DNA of 64,000 bases from IMG/VR virus record IMGVR_UViG_3300017971_000023, positions 1-64,000 of that record; one strand, written 5' to 3'. Position 1 is the stretch's first letter, and each line of letters starts with the position of its first letter. The notes under the pieces are model-generated. The model was not told the origin of the DNA. It made no database searches and worked only from the letters and a program-made list of their open reading frames with translations. Origin of the DNA: a virus. Positions 22,802 through 29,744 of the stretch are shown here, one piece after another. The translations under genes and the position numbers were made by a program.

Positions 22802-22868
22802 AAGGTTACCATCATCAGTATATAGGTTCCTATCCTATATAGATCCCCTCATAGAGGGGATTTCGGCT
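22802..22868 (-). ncRNA. Hammerhead ribozyme 11 (type II)
   Basis: GCC-GAAA at 22864-22861, stem III UCCCCUC/GAGGGGA, H17 = C (22842), perfect 8-bp stem I UAUAUAGG/CCUAUAUA, CUGAUGA (22818-22812), extra U, GGU. Predicted cut 22842/22841. Loop AGG pairs with CCU (three pairs, the weakest pseudoknot of the set). Confidence 0.93.
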
Positions 22869-22872
22869 TATC

Positions 22873-23121
22873 CTAATTGAAATAATTTGTTTCGAATTGA
22901 AATAACTCGTTTCGCCTTTTGCGAGCTAATCTTGCCAGCCTTTTTTCGTTGACGATCTTTGCCATCTGCCGAAAGGCTTCAAGCTTTTTCGCACTTTTGA
23001 TTTTGTTGATTCTTTTTTCAAGTGCATCAACGTCCATACTGCAGAATCGAAACAATTCGTGTTCCAACATTTTCTCAGTAACATTGAGAGCCAAAAGTTT
23101 TTGAATTTGTAATGAAGTCAT
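22873..23121 (-). CDS. Unknown helical protein, 82 residues
   Basis: Strongly helical and basic (VDALEKRINKIKSAKKLEAF, NEKRLARLARKRRNEL). Sole gene between hammerheads 11 and 12. GGAGGATTAAAA site. Not recognised. Confidence 0.55.
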   Translation of the reverse strand: MTSLQIQKLLALNVTEKMLEHELFRFCSMDVDALEKRINKIKSAKKLEAFRQMAKIVNEKRLARLARKRRNELFQFETNYFN

Positions 23122-23156
23122 TTTTAATCCTCCTTAGTTATAGGTTTACAAGTTAA

Positions 23157-23217
23157 TGATTTGCCATCATCAGTGCACAAGTTATCATCTTGTGCAGACG
23201 CTTTCACGTTTCGGCAA
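23157..23217 (-). ncRNA. Hammerhead ribozyme 12 (type II), directly after a terminator
   Basis: UUGCC-GAAA (23217-23209) pairs with GGCAA as a perfect 5-bp stem II, the longest of the set. Stem III is short, ACGU/GCGU with a GAAA tetraloop. H17 = C (23197), 8-bp stem I UGCACAAG/CUUGUGCA, CUGAUGA (23173-23167), extra U. Predicted cut 23197/23196. Loop UGAU pairs with AUCA (23160-23157). Confidence 0.94.
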
Positions 23218-23254
23218 TAAAAAAGCCCCACCGACGTATAATCGATGGGGCTTT
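23216..23254 (-). terminator. Intrinsic terminator inside the early operon
   Basis: On the minus strand, GAAAGCCCCA pairs with TGGGGCTTT (23254-23246 with 23230-23222), with a further CGA/TCG inside, and is followed by TTTTTTATT. The U-tract runs into stem II of hammerhead 12. It would set a step-down in expression between the gene at 23285 and the rest of the operon. Confidence 0.8.
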
Positions 23255-23284
23255 CAAATATGGCTTTTAAGCGAGGCGAATAAA

Positions 23285-23530
23285 TTAATTAGGTATTGTA
23301 TCCGGAAGCCCTTGGGCATTTTCAAGTAGTGCTTCCATGGCTTCTATAAATTTTTCACCAGAAATGTAGTAAAAGGAATTGCAGTTAAAATCATAAATAA
23401 ACTTTTTAAGATCATTGATGTAGTTATCTTCATCGACTGCTTCTATAAGTTTTTCAATCCTTTTGTCGAAATTCATAAAATAGGAACGTATTTCTTCAAG
23501 TTGTTCTATCTTTTTTCTTTTAGAAATCAT
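23285..23530 (-). CDS. Unknown protein, 81 residues
   Basis: Helical N-terminus (KRKKIEQLEEIRSYFMNF) and acidic middle. It is alone between hammerhead 13 and the terminator at 23254. The start follows AAAGGAGAATTATA. Not recognised. Confidence 0.55.
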   Translation of the reverse strand: MISKRKKIEQLEEIRSYFMNFDKRIEKLIEAVDEDNYINDLKKFIYDFNCNSFYYISGEKFIEAMEALLENAQGLPDTIPN

Positions 23531-23561
23531 TATAATTCTCCTTTAAATCAGCCTCGCTTTT

Positions 23562-23624
23562 TGACTGCCTCATCAGTACCCAGTTGTCAGGCTGGATAGA
23601 TCCCCTCATAGAGGGGATTTCGGC
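23562..23624 (-). ncRNA. Hammerhead ribozyme 13 (type II)
   Basis: GCC-GAAA at 23621-23618, stem III UCCCCUC/GAGGGGA, H17 = C (23599), 7-bp stem I UAUCCAG/CUGGGUA, CUGAUGA (23576-23570), GGC pairing with GCC as stem II. Predicted cut 23599/23598. Loop UGAC pairs with GUCA (23565-23562). It is the first ribozyme met by the early transcript. Confidence 0.95.
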
Positions 23625-23625
23625 T

Positions 23626-23886
23626 TTACAATCCTTCTTCATCTGGATCGTAGTAATCTTTTGGATTGTGTGTTGGATCATCGAAGAAGCAATCTTCTAT
23701 AACCTTTTTGGTTGTTTCTTCTTCCAACATTGAAATTTCAAGCTTTTCAACTGCTGCCTGAAGATGGAAGATAACTTTTTTTGCTTCTTTCAGGGATAGC
23801 CTAAGATACTGATCACCAAGATAAAGTTTTATGGGTCTTGCTTTCCTTACTTCCTTGATAATCGCGTGGATAATAGTGTTTTTCAT
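23626..23886 (-). CDS. Unknown protein, 86 residues
   Basis: Basic N-terminal half with strands and helices (IIKEVRKARPIKLYLGDQYL), acidic C-terminus. It follows the first operon gene by 27 bases, and its stop abuts hammerhead 13. Not recognised. Confidence 0.55.
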   Translation of the reverse strand: MKNTIIHAIIKEVRKARPIKLYLGDQYLRLSLKEAKKVIFHLQAAVEKLEISMLEEETTKKVIEDCFFDDPTHNPKDYYDPDEEGL

Positions 23887-23913
23887 TTTTGGTGCTCCTT
23901 AGTTATTTAAAGG

Positions 23914-24192
23914 TTAACAGTCATCTTCCCAAGAACACTTTTCCCAGTCAATGTTTTTCCAAGGTTTAACGAAAGTCATTACTGTCTGACCATTTAGAAA
24001 AAGCATTGTGGAATTAACAGAACCACATTTACAGATGAACAAAGTAACTTCTGGCAAGTCATCTTCGTTATCGTTGTTATGGCAATGTTCGCCTGAATCA
24101 ACAAACTTCCCGCTATCGGCGTAGCGGTAGTGATCTTGGCACCAATCCCAGACCCACGGTTCCATGCAGTTAGGACATTTAGCTGAATCCAT
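23914..24192 (-). CDS. Small zinc-binding protein, first early gene
   Basis: 92 residues. CPNC (6-9) near the start and CKCG later, with several His, suggest a zinc ribbon. The ATG at 24192 follows GGAGGTAGTAAA. It is the promoter-proximal gene of the minus-strand operon. Function unknown. Confidence 0.6.
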   Translation of the reverse strand: MDSAKCPNCMEPWVWDWCQDHYRYADSGKFVDSGEHCHNNDNEDDLPEVTLFICKCGSVNSTMLFLNGQTVMTFVKPWKNIDWEKCSWEDDC

Positions 24193-24229
24193 TTTACTAC
24201 CTCCTATGTATTTAAAGTTAAAAGTTTTA

Positions 24230-24285
24230 CTACCCTTTAAAGATTCACATTTTGTTAATACACAATGTAAACCCTTAAAGGGTAG
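24230..24285. repeat. 56-base imperfect dyad upstream of the early operon
   Basis: CTACCCTTTAA (24230-24240) is inverted at 24275-24285, and most of the inner bases also pair (ACATTTTG against CACAATGT), leaving a small AT-rich centre. It is 38 bases upstream of the first early gene. It could be an operator or a hairpin in the leader of the early transcript. Confidence 0.55.
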
Positions 24286-24337
24286 CCGGAACGCTTTTCG
24301 CCCACTGTATCTCGAGAGACTACTATCGGTTCCGGCT
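24284..24337. other. Long stem next to the dyad
   Basis: AGCCGGAAC (24284-24292) pairs with GTTCCGGCT (24329-24337) around a 36-base loop that contains the palindrome TCTCGAGA. It shares bases with the adjoining dyad, so the two could be alternative structures. Confidence 0.45.
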
Positions 24338-24917
24338 CCTTATAGGCTTTTTAACCAATTTAAAGGAGGAGGATTATTTTTTTTGCAATATCATTTTCAG
24401 AATTACTTGAATCTTCATTCCGATCTTCCAATGTTCCATCGCGGACTACTTAAAGCAATAACTCTCGCGATTAGCAGCCTGTTACCTGCTCCCCAGCTTG
24501 ATGTTTCCGCCAGAAAGAAAATGATCTCCATCCGCTGTTTATATAGACCAACATTGAACAGAGGGACACCGAGGCACGGAGCTGCGATTATTTATTCGTC
24601 CGGTTAACTTGATGGGAAATTTACAAAGGTTCGATATTGACTTTACTTCACATATTCGGGCGGTCTGAACGACCGGGATCCCTGACGGACTGAAAAACTT
24701 TAAACGACCAAAAATGCGAGCCGTTTTAAATTTAACTTGTCATGTTATTTTGTGTTCGCAAGCTGTTGACTTAGGAGCTCTCCCCATGGCGCCCGACCCC
24801 GAATATTCGATTTAACTTTGCCACCATCACCGCGAACTGAACACGAGCCGTTTTATGTTGGAGGGAATGACAGGTTTTTTTGTTTCCGAGGCACCGACCG
24901 TCGTGGGAGGCGACCCG

Positions 24918-24943
24918 AGGGGGACGCTGTCACTCGTCCCCCT
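24918..24943. other. GC-rich hairpin in the divergence region
   Basis: AGGGGGAC and GTCCCCCT pair over 8 bp with a 10-base loop, in an otherwise AT-rich area. A small GTCG/CGAC hairpin precedes it. It may be part of a structured RNA or a terminator; no clear U-tract follows. Confidence 0.4.
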
Positions 24944-25056
24944 ATGTTCATATTATCATATCTGTTGATAAACACAAGAAAAAAATCGGTTTTAATATAA
25001 AAATCCATGTCCATCCTTCCCATTTTAACGTTCACCCCTCTAATCCCCCGCAGTCC

Positions 25057-25474
25057 GAGGGATAGCGGTCGGAAAAATCGGGAATTTTGGACGTAAAAAA
25101 AATCGGAAAAATTCTGTTTTTTTGACCCTGCGACATGAAAAAAGCATAGATCCTTATATTCGTAGGAACTGCACGTGGTAAAATCAGACGCTATTCTGGA
25201 CTATTTGCGGAATTACAAAATCGGCTTTCAGCAAAAAAATTTTTGGAGGTTTTTTGGTTTTTACGAAAACGCTTAAAAACCACCGCTGGGGTCCTTATCA
25301 ATAGAGGGATTCAAATAGAAAGTGTCCACTATTTACGAGGGATACAAGAACGGTTTTTTACCAAATTCACCGCTGCAATCGTATGGTGGTAGAGGGATAA
25401 CAGAGTCGGGAACAATCGTTAATTATTTTAATCAGTTATACGTGAAAAACAGTCCACGGATACCGAGGGATACA
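25057..25474 (+). repeat. Five direct GAGGGAT repeats (candidate iterons)
   Basis: GAGGGATA/T occurs at 25057, 25304, 25337, 25392 and 25465, all in the same orientation; two copies extend to GAGGGATACA. Four lie within 170 bases. They could bind an initiator or a transcription factor. One further copy lies at the start of the candidate small RNA near 13315. Confidence 0.5.
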
Positions 25475-25661
25475 GGGCGATATATAACCATCTGGAATGA
25501 CATACAATAATAAAGCCTTAATGGCTAAATAAGGTATTTAAACGGCTTTTAACATAGATCACATGTGGTGGACGGTTATAGGTTAAAAAGGCTATATAAA
25601 AAAAGCTTTGTGTCAGGTCATTTCCTTTTTGTGGATAAAACGACGGGAATAGGTTTTTTAC

Positions 25662-25691
25662 TTGTCATTCCATTGTTTTATAAATTATAAT
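25662..25691 (+). promoter_or_regulatory. Late-operon promoter
   Basis: TTGTCA (25662-25667) and TATAAT (25686-25691) with an 18-base spacer lie 43 bases upstream of the terminase small subunit gene. The same TTGTCA -35 is used at 54702 and on the minus strand at 13290. Confidence 0.7.
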
Positions 25692-25733
25692 ATTTCATTA
25701 TTTAAAATATACTTATTCTTGGAATGTTGATAT

Positions 25734-26360
25734 ATGAGGAAAAGATCAAAGCGAAGAAAAATACAGAGGAGACATCCTGACAAAGTACCACCTCAATTAC
25801 CGAAAGCAAAAGGTAGAATAATTCGTCGACGTCCGGATACGTTAACTAACAGAAGAAAGTTTACCCGTAGTCGTCGTCGTGTTCTAATTGAAGCTTTGTC
25901 GGCTGGAATAAGTATTACTCGTGCATGTGGATTAGCTGGTATTTCCCCGGATACTTATCGCAAGTGGTTAGAATTAGGAAAAGATAAGTCTCGCCCCACC
26001 TACAATTACTTCCGTAGAAAAGTCAAACAAATTGAACATAAAAAAGAACTGGAAGCCTTGGAAACTATTCGTAAAGCTTATCAGGGTGGAAAGCGCATTA
26101 CCGAACGAAAGATTACTATCGGCCCGAAAGGAATAGAAACTACTGTTACGACAAAAGAGTTAATGCCTCAGTGGACGGCTGCGGCTTGGCGCTTGGAAAG
26201 GCTTTATCCGGAGGAGTATGGTCGAAATAAACAAGGAACAGACAATGAGAAAACAGTGGAAGAGACAGCCCGAGATATCAAGGCTGCCGCTGATATACTG
26301 TTTAACACAGTTCCAAACGTTCACAATGGCATGAAGCCACCCGAAGATATGCCGGATTAG
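25734..26360 (+). CDS. terS: Terminase small subunit
   Basis: 208 residues. A very basic N-terminus (RKRSKRRKIQRR, with RIIRRR later) is followed by a helix-turn-helix, GISITRACGLAGISPDTYRK (about 61-80), as in small terminase DNA-binding domains, then long helices for oligomer formation. It would recognise the packaging site. The large subunit is encoded 3.7 kb downstream, with a set of small genes in between. First late gene after the promoter. Confidence 0.8.
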   Translation: MRKRSKRRKIQRRHPDKVPPQLPKAKGRIIRRRPDTLTNRRKFTRSRRRVLIEALSAGISITRACGLAGISPDTYRKWLELGKDKSRPTYNYFRRKVKQIEHKKELEALETIRKAYQGGKRITERKITIGPKGIETTVTTKELMPQWTAAAWRLERLYPEEYGRNKQGTDNEKTVEETARDIKAAADILFNTVPNVHNGMKPPEDMPD

Positions 26361-26364
26361 AAAA

Positions 26365-26520
26365 ATGAAGAAAACTTTTTTAACAGAATATGAAAAAGAC
26401 GGGAAGAAGTTCTGTGGAGATAATGTTGAAGCGGAATCATGGGCCGAAGCTGAATTCTTAGCTTATCCTAATAAAGTGGTTGGAATACTTCAAATGGAAA
26501 TTACTGTCCACGATAACTAA
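26365..26520 (+). CDS. Unknown protein, 51 residues
   Basis: ATG 4 bases after the terminase small subunit stop, no strong binding site of its own, so probably coupled. The sequence (FLTEYEKDGKKFCGDNVEAE then a helix) resembles short phage proteins that pair with the preceding gene. Not recognised. Confidence 0.5.
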   Translation: MKKTFLTEYEKDGKKFCGDNVEAESWAEAEFLAYPNKVVGILQMEITVHDN

Positions 26521-26543
26521 ATGAAAGGAGGAGAAAAAAGTAA

Positions 26544-27122
26544 ATGAAGTACGACATAAGGCTCTATAGAGCGTTCTCGGAGTGGATGAAAACTTGTGAC
26601 CTTATCGAGTGGAGGAGTTATACTTCACCTATTTCTTTTATGATAAGAATGTTCACAGGAGCAAATGTTAACCACAGTTCAATTCTTATCCGTCCGATAA
26701 TGTATGCTGGTTTAAAGGATAGAAGGTTTCTTTTGGAAGCTTTGGCAAAGGGAGTAGTTCCGCGTCTGTTAAGTCTTCGGTTGGAGGAGTATAATGGCCA
26801 AGTGTTCTGGTCCCCGTTGAAAGAGAGTATTACTGACCCACAGCGCAACAAAATGATTGAGCAAGTTTTTTTGGAAGTATCAAAAGGACGCCCATACGAT
26901 TATGGTAATCTCTTTAGAAATATTGCTGGGCGCGTCAGTGTAGATGCCGATGCTTGGTTCTGTAGTGAGATATATACTTGGATGCTAATGAAGGGAGGGC
27001 TTATCTCTGCGGATACCAAGGCATTGCGACCGGGAGAGTTCCAGGAGCTCGGACTTCATGAGAAGCCTGTTCTTATCCATGATTCTAAATTGGATTGGGG
27101 GGCAAATGATGAAAATAATTAA
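26544..27122 (+). CDS. Permuted NlpC/P60-type peptidase-like protein
   Basis: 192 residues. NHSSI (H44) and WFCSE (C140, E142) with an intervening PYDYGNLF motif match the permuted papain fold of YiiX/YaeF-like NlpC/P60 proteins, in which His precedes Cys. Members cleave or transfer peptide or acyl bonds, often on cell-wall or lipid substrates. A role in lysis or host entry is possible. Binding site AAAGGAGGAG. Good motif match, substrate unknown. Confidence 0.65.
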   Translation: MKYDIRLYRAFSEWMKTCDLIEWRSYTSPISFMIRMFTGANVNHSSILIRPIMYAGLKDRRFLLEALAKGVVPRLLSLRLEEYNGQVFWSPLKESITDPQRNKMIEQVFLEVSKGRPYDYGNLFRNIAGRVSVDADAWFCSEIYTWMLMKGGLISADTKALRPGEFQELGLHEKPVLIHDSKLDWGANDENN

Positions 27123-27513
27123 TCTTAACGACATGAAGTCAAAGCCGAAATTTGAACTACTTTCTTATCTTCGTTACCTTCGAAGTAATAAGTGGACAGT
27201 TCTTTCAAAAGATATAAAGTCAATGGAAAGGGCTCTTTCAAAGTTGGAAGATGAGATTGCTTCCCTATTGGAATTTAAGGATGAGCATGTTGTAACTGGT
27301 TATCGTGACTACAATAAAGTTATCTATCATTGTGCGGTATGTAGCATGAAGCTTGTGTTGGAGACAAAAACTTGTCGCTTTTACTATGAGCGACAAGGTG
27401 AATTTTATGCTCGTCATATTCTAATTCCTTGCAAGGTTGAAAAGGAAGAGATTGAAGAATCATTAAAGGAGCAAGGTTTAATTCCTAAAACTGAAGATGG
27501 CTCGTTTAACTAA
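27109..27513 (+). CDS. Unknown protein with a Cys pair, 134 residues
   Basis: The start is one of two adjacent ATGs (27106 or 27109) after GGGGGG, overlapping the previous gene's end. An N-terminal coiled-coil helix (MERALSKLEDEIASLLEF) is followed by a beta part with CAVC (about 74-77) and another Cys. Not recognised. Confidence 0.55.
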   Translation: MKIINLNDMKSKPKFELLSYLRYLRSNKWTVLSKDIKSMERALSKLEDEIASLLEFKDEHVVTGYRDYNKVIYHCAVCSMKLVLETKTCRFYYERQGEFYARHILIPCKVEKEEIEESLKEQGLIPKTEDGSFN

Positions 27514-27772
27514 ATATTGTTCCGCTTGTCATGCTGAATGCCCATATGTTTATGTCGAAACGAATATAGGAGTTTTATGCATAGACTGTTATTCGCCCAA
27601 GGAGGAGGAGATTCAAGCCCCATTGGAAAGTGAGTTTACTGCCGAAGAAATAATTGAAATTGCTGAATCAGCTATGTGTTCGTGTAACGATCTTGAGTTA
27701 AGGGATTACTTCACATTAAACTTTAAGAAGGGAGTTTCAAAATGGGAGTTAACAAATTATCAGACGAGATGA
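27497..27772 (+). CDS. Zinc-ribbon protein, 91 residues
   Basis: CSACHAEC (8-15) and CIDC (28-32) form a probable zinc ribbon, and a further CSCN is found later. The C-terminus is acidic. It overlaps the previous gene by 17 bases and the next by 31. Function unknown. Confidence 0.55.
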   Translation: MARLTKYCSACHAECPYVYVETNIGVLCIDCYSPKEEEIQAPLESEFTAEEIIEIAESAMCSCNDLELRDYFTLNFKKGVSKWELTNYQTR

Positions 27773-28521
27773 TTATTTCAGGTGCCCGGAACGCCCAGTT
27801 TTTCGATGGTGACAGCGTTCCTAAAGTTAACCTTTTACTCATTGGTAGGCAGCTGATGCGAAAGAAAGTTAGAAAAGACTTTCGTCTTGCACAGCGGCAC
27901 TACGCTTCAATGACAATGTTGTTCAAGAGTGTTTTCTGCATTGATTTAATTAACGGAAAGCCAACTGATGGCGAGTACTTCCTCCGATTAGATCTTGGTG
28001 AAGAACAAAAGAATCTATGGAGGCAGTATGAGTTGATCTTTAACGGTGGAACCGCTGAGTATGTAGAAAACCAGCGTGAGTTCTGGCGAAATGCTCATTA
28101 CTTCCTTGCAACAGGTGGAATAGCAATTCATGTCTGTCCAATCGGAAAAGAATGGAAAAATCATTCTCCTTATCTTTACTCTCCGGAGTTCTTCGATCTT
28201 CTAATTTCCAAAAACAAGTACGACCTTATGAAGCAAAAAATTGTGGAACATAAAAAAAGCTCTGCGATCTATGTTATGTTCCGCAAGCTTAATGACAACC
28301 CATTTCAATGGAAAGGGCTTGATGAATATATTATTGGATATGAAGATGAACCTGAGAAGATGACGGTAGATGAGGAGGAGCCACAAGATGAACGGGGAGA
28401 AGATGACGAAGTGCAAATGCCCGAAGTGCCGGAGGTTGCACAAGACGATGATATACTGGACGGGGACGGGGACTCCGTGGAAGATGTGCATGAAATGCAA
28501 AATAAATCAGAACCTGTCTGA
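27742..28521 (+). CDS. Unknown protein, possibly a degenerate methyltransferase fold
   Basis: 259 residues. The alternating strand/helix pattern (KVNLLLIGRQLM, MTMLFKSVFCIDLI, EFWRNAHYFLATGGIAIHV) recalls a Rossmann-type methyltransferase without the glycine loop. The last 50 residues are acidic and low in complexity, because that stretch also encodes a zinc-ribbon protein in another frame. Function unknown. Confidence 0.5.
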   Translation: MGVNKLSDEMIISGARNAQFFDGDSVPKVNLLLIGRQLMRKKVRKDFRLAQRHYASMTMLFKSVFCIDLINGKPTDGEYFLRLDLGEEQKNLWRQYELIFNGGTAEYVENQREFWRNAHYFLATGGIAIHVCPIGKEWKNHSPYLYSPEFFDLLISKNKYDLMKQKIVEHKKSSAIYVMFRKLNDNPFQWKGLDEYIIGYEDEPEKMTVDEEEPQDERGEDDEVQMPEVPEVAQDDDILDGDGDSVEDVHEMQNKSEPV

Positions 28522-28579
28522 TGAAGCTATATGGGAGATTCCTAAGGTTAAAGGAGATATTCGGTTATGCTTGAGTTAG
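28388..28579 (+). CDS. Zinc-ribbon protein overlapping the previous gene
   Basis: 63 residues from the ATG at 28388, which follows AGGAGGAG by 7 bases. CKCPKC (9-14) and CMKC (34-37) form a clear zinc ribbon. Two thirds lie inside the upstream gene in another frame, and the end overlaps the sulfotransferase-like gene. The intact motif and binding site favour it as a real dual-coded gene. Confidence 0.6.
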   Translation: MNGEKMTKCKCPKCRRLHKTMIYWTGTGTPWKMCMKCKINQNLSDEAIWEIPKVKGDIRLCLS

Positions 28580-29190
28580 GAAATGGAAACTTTTTCTTCC
28601 ACATCCCCCGGACAGGCGGAAACTATACTATTCGAACCTGCCGTGGGCTTAGACGTAATGGAGTAAAACCATCGATGAGACATTTCGGTCATAAACATGG
28701 TGGACCTCTAAATGCATGTCTGCGTGGGGATGTGGAACGTTCCTTTACTATACTTCGGCCTCCCATTGACTGGTATCGTTCCTTTTATCGTTTTAGAATT
28801 TATAAACATTACGGAAAAGGGGGAATGAAGCCCGGACATCCGTTAGACTTCTTTATCTGGAAAGAAGCTGGCGGAAAAGTATTTTCTTTTAATCATTTTT
28901 TGACTCGGGTGGTAAAGTGGTATCCATTTGGATACGTTACTTCTTTGTACTGTAGGTTCTTTCCTTTCGTAACCGATTTACTTTGGTTACCTAATTTAAC
29001 ACAGCAACTCCCGGAACTGCTTGGTTCATGGGGATATGATGGACCAATTACTTTACCACCAAAGCCAAAGAATGAAAGCCCAAAGGATATACCTGCGGAA
29101 TGTAGTAAATCTGTGGAAGAGAAAGTAAATAACGCCGAAATGCAAATAATAAATTACTTAATTAAAAATCACTTCATGGAGTATAGATAA
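28567..29190 (+). CDS. Sulfotransferase-like protein
   Basis: 207 residues. FFFHIPRTGGNYT (about 6-18) matches the 5'-phosphosulfate loop of PAPS-dependent sulfotransferases, and ILRPPIDWYRSFYRF (about 59-73) the 3'-phosphate motif. It would transfer sulfate from PAPS to a carbohydrate or other acceptor. It is one of two such genes in the window, here placed in the packaging region. Its start overlaps the zinc-ribbon gene by 13 bases. Confidence 0.65.
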   Translation: MLELGNGNFFFHIPRTGGNYTIRTCRGLRRNGVKPSMRHFGHKHGGPLNACLRGDVERSFTILRPPIDWYRSFYRFRIYKHYGKGGMKPGHPLDFFIWKEAGGKVFSFNHFLTRVVKWYPFGYVTSLYCRFFPFVTDLLWLPNLTQQLPELLGSWGYDGPITLPPKPKNESPKDIPAECSKSVEEKVNNAEMQIINYLIKNHFMEYR

Positions 29191-29495
29191 TGAAAAATAC
29201 AAAAGAACAACAGGAGATATGCGTCAAATGTCAAGAATGTTGTAAATGGGTTACTTTTACTTTAAGTCCATCTGATGGTTATAGAAATAAGATGAGAGAT
29301 TATTACTCACATCGTGGATTTGATGTTGTTAGTTCTGTGGATAGGTTTATGCCTGTCATGATTCCGAGCCCTTGTCCGCATCTGACAAAGGATGGATGTA
29401 ATGTGTATGAAAATCGCCCGGATTACTGCAAGGAATACGATGGGCGAGAAGATCCTTTTCTTCGAGACAAATGTAAATTGCCAAGTTGGATTTGA
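29190..29495 (+). CDS. YkgJ-type cysteine cluster protein
   Basis: 101 residues. CVKCQECC (about 11-18), CPHL (about 63), GCNVY and PDYCKEY reproduce the spaced cysteines of the YkgJ/UPF0153 family, thought to bind zinc or an iron-sulfur cluster. The start is fused to the sulfotransferase stop (TAATG). In bacteria the family is linked to modification enzymes; the role here is unknown. Confidence 0.75.
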   Translation: MKNTKEQQEICVKCQECCKWVTFTLSPSDGYRNKMRDYYSHRGFDVVSSVDRFMPVMIPSPCPHLTKDGCNVYENRPDYCKEYDGREDPFLRDKCKLPSWI

Positions 29496-29498
29496 AAA

Positions 29499-29741
29499 AT
29501 GAAAGATGATGAAAAGTTTTATCGTGTACATAAAGTACTTGAATTTGAAGGCGAAACTGTTTTAGATCTTTCCGCTGACAAAGTCCTAAAGAATAATGTT
29601 GGTCATTTTAGTAAAGTCATTCTTATAGGAATTGATGCGAACGGGGAGTTCTGTTGTGCGTCCAGTATGGGTTCCGTGGCTGAACAGAACCTATTAGTGG
29701 ATCGATGGAAACGTTATATGATAAATAGTTTGGAGGATTGA
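29499..29741 (+). CDS. Unknown protein, 80 residues
   Basis: Beta-rich (KVLEFEGETVLDLSADKVL, KVILIGIDANGEFCCAS). It lies 3 bases after the YkgJ-like gene. No recognised domain. Confidence 0.5.
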   Translation: MKDDEKFYRVHKVLEFEGETVLDLSADKVLKNNVGHFSKVILIGIDANGEFCCASSMGSVAEQNLLVDRWKRYMINSLED

Positions 29742-29744
29742 ACC

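Larger units (their letters stand above)
24193..25733. other. 1.5 kb non-coding divergence region
   Basis: No convincing gene is seen. The region separates the minus-strand early operon from the plus-strand late operon. It contains a 56-base dyad (24230-24285), a 9-bp long-range stem (24284-24337), a G/C-rich hairpin (24918-24943), five GAGGGAT repeats (25057-25474) and the late promoter (25662-25691). Such regions often hold replication origins, early promoters and regulatory RNAs; which applies here cannot be decided by eye. Confidence 0.7.

Noticed and set aside
14318-23624. The 13 similar intergenic elements as a CRISPR array, insertion element or simple direct repeats
   Set aside because: Only the short cores are constant. 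The arms change in a compensatory way and the elements are separated by whole genes, which fits ribozymes and not repeats with spacers.
24383-24607. A 74-residue reading frame from a TTG after AGGAGGAGG
   Set aside because: Composition is not protein-like, there are no motifs, and the region is rich in secondary structure. The site could be chance.
24640-24670. A tRNA suggested by GGTTCGATA
   Set aside because: The flanking bases do not form a T-stem or an acceptor stem. No tRNA was found in the window.
25322-25510. A 62-residue reading frame in the divergence region
   Set aside because: GTG start without a good binding site, and the frame runs through the GAGGGAT repeats. It is more likely a by-product of the repeats.
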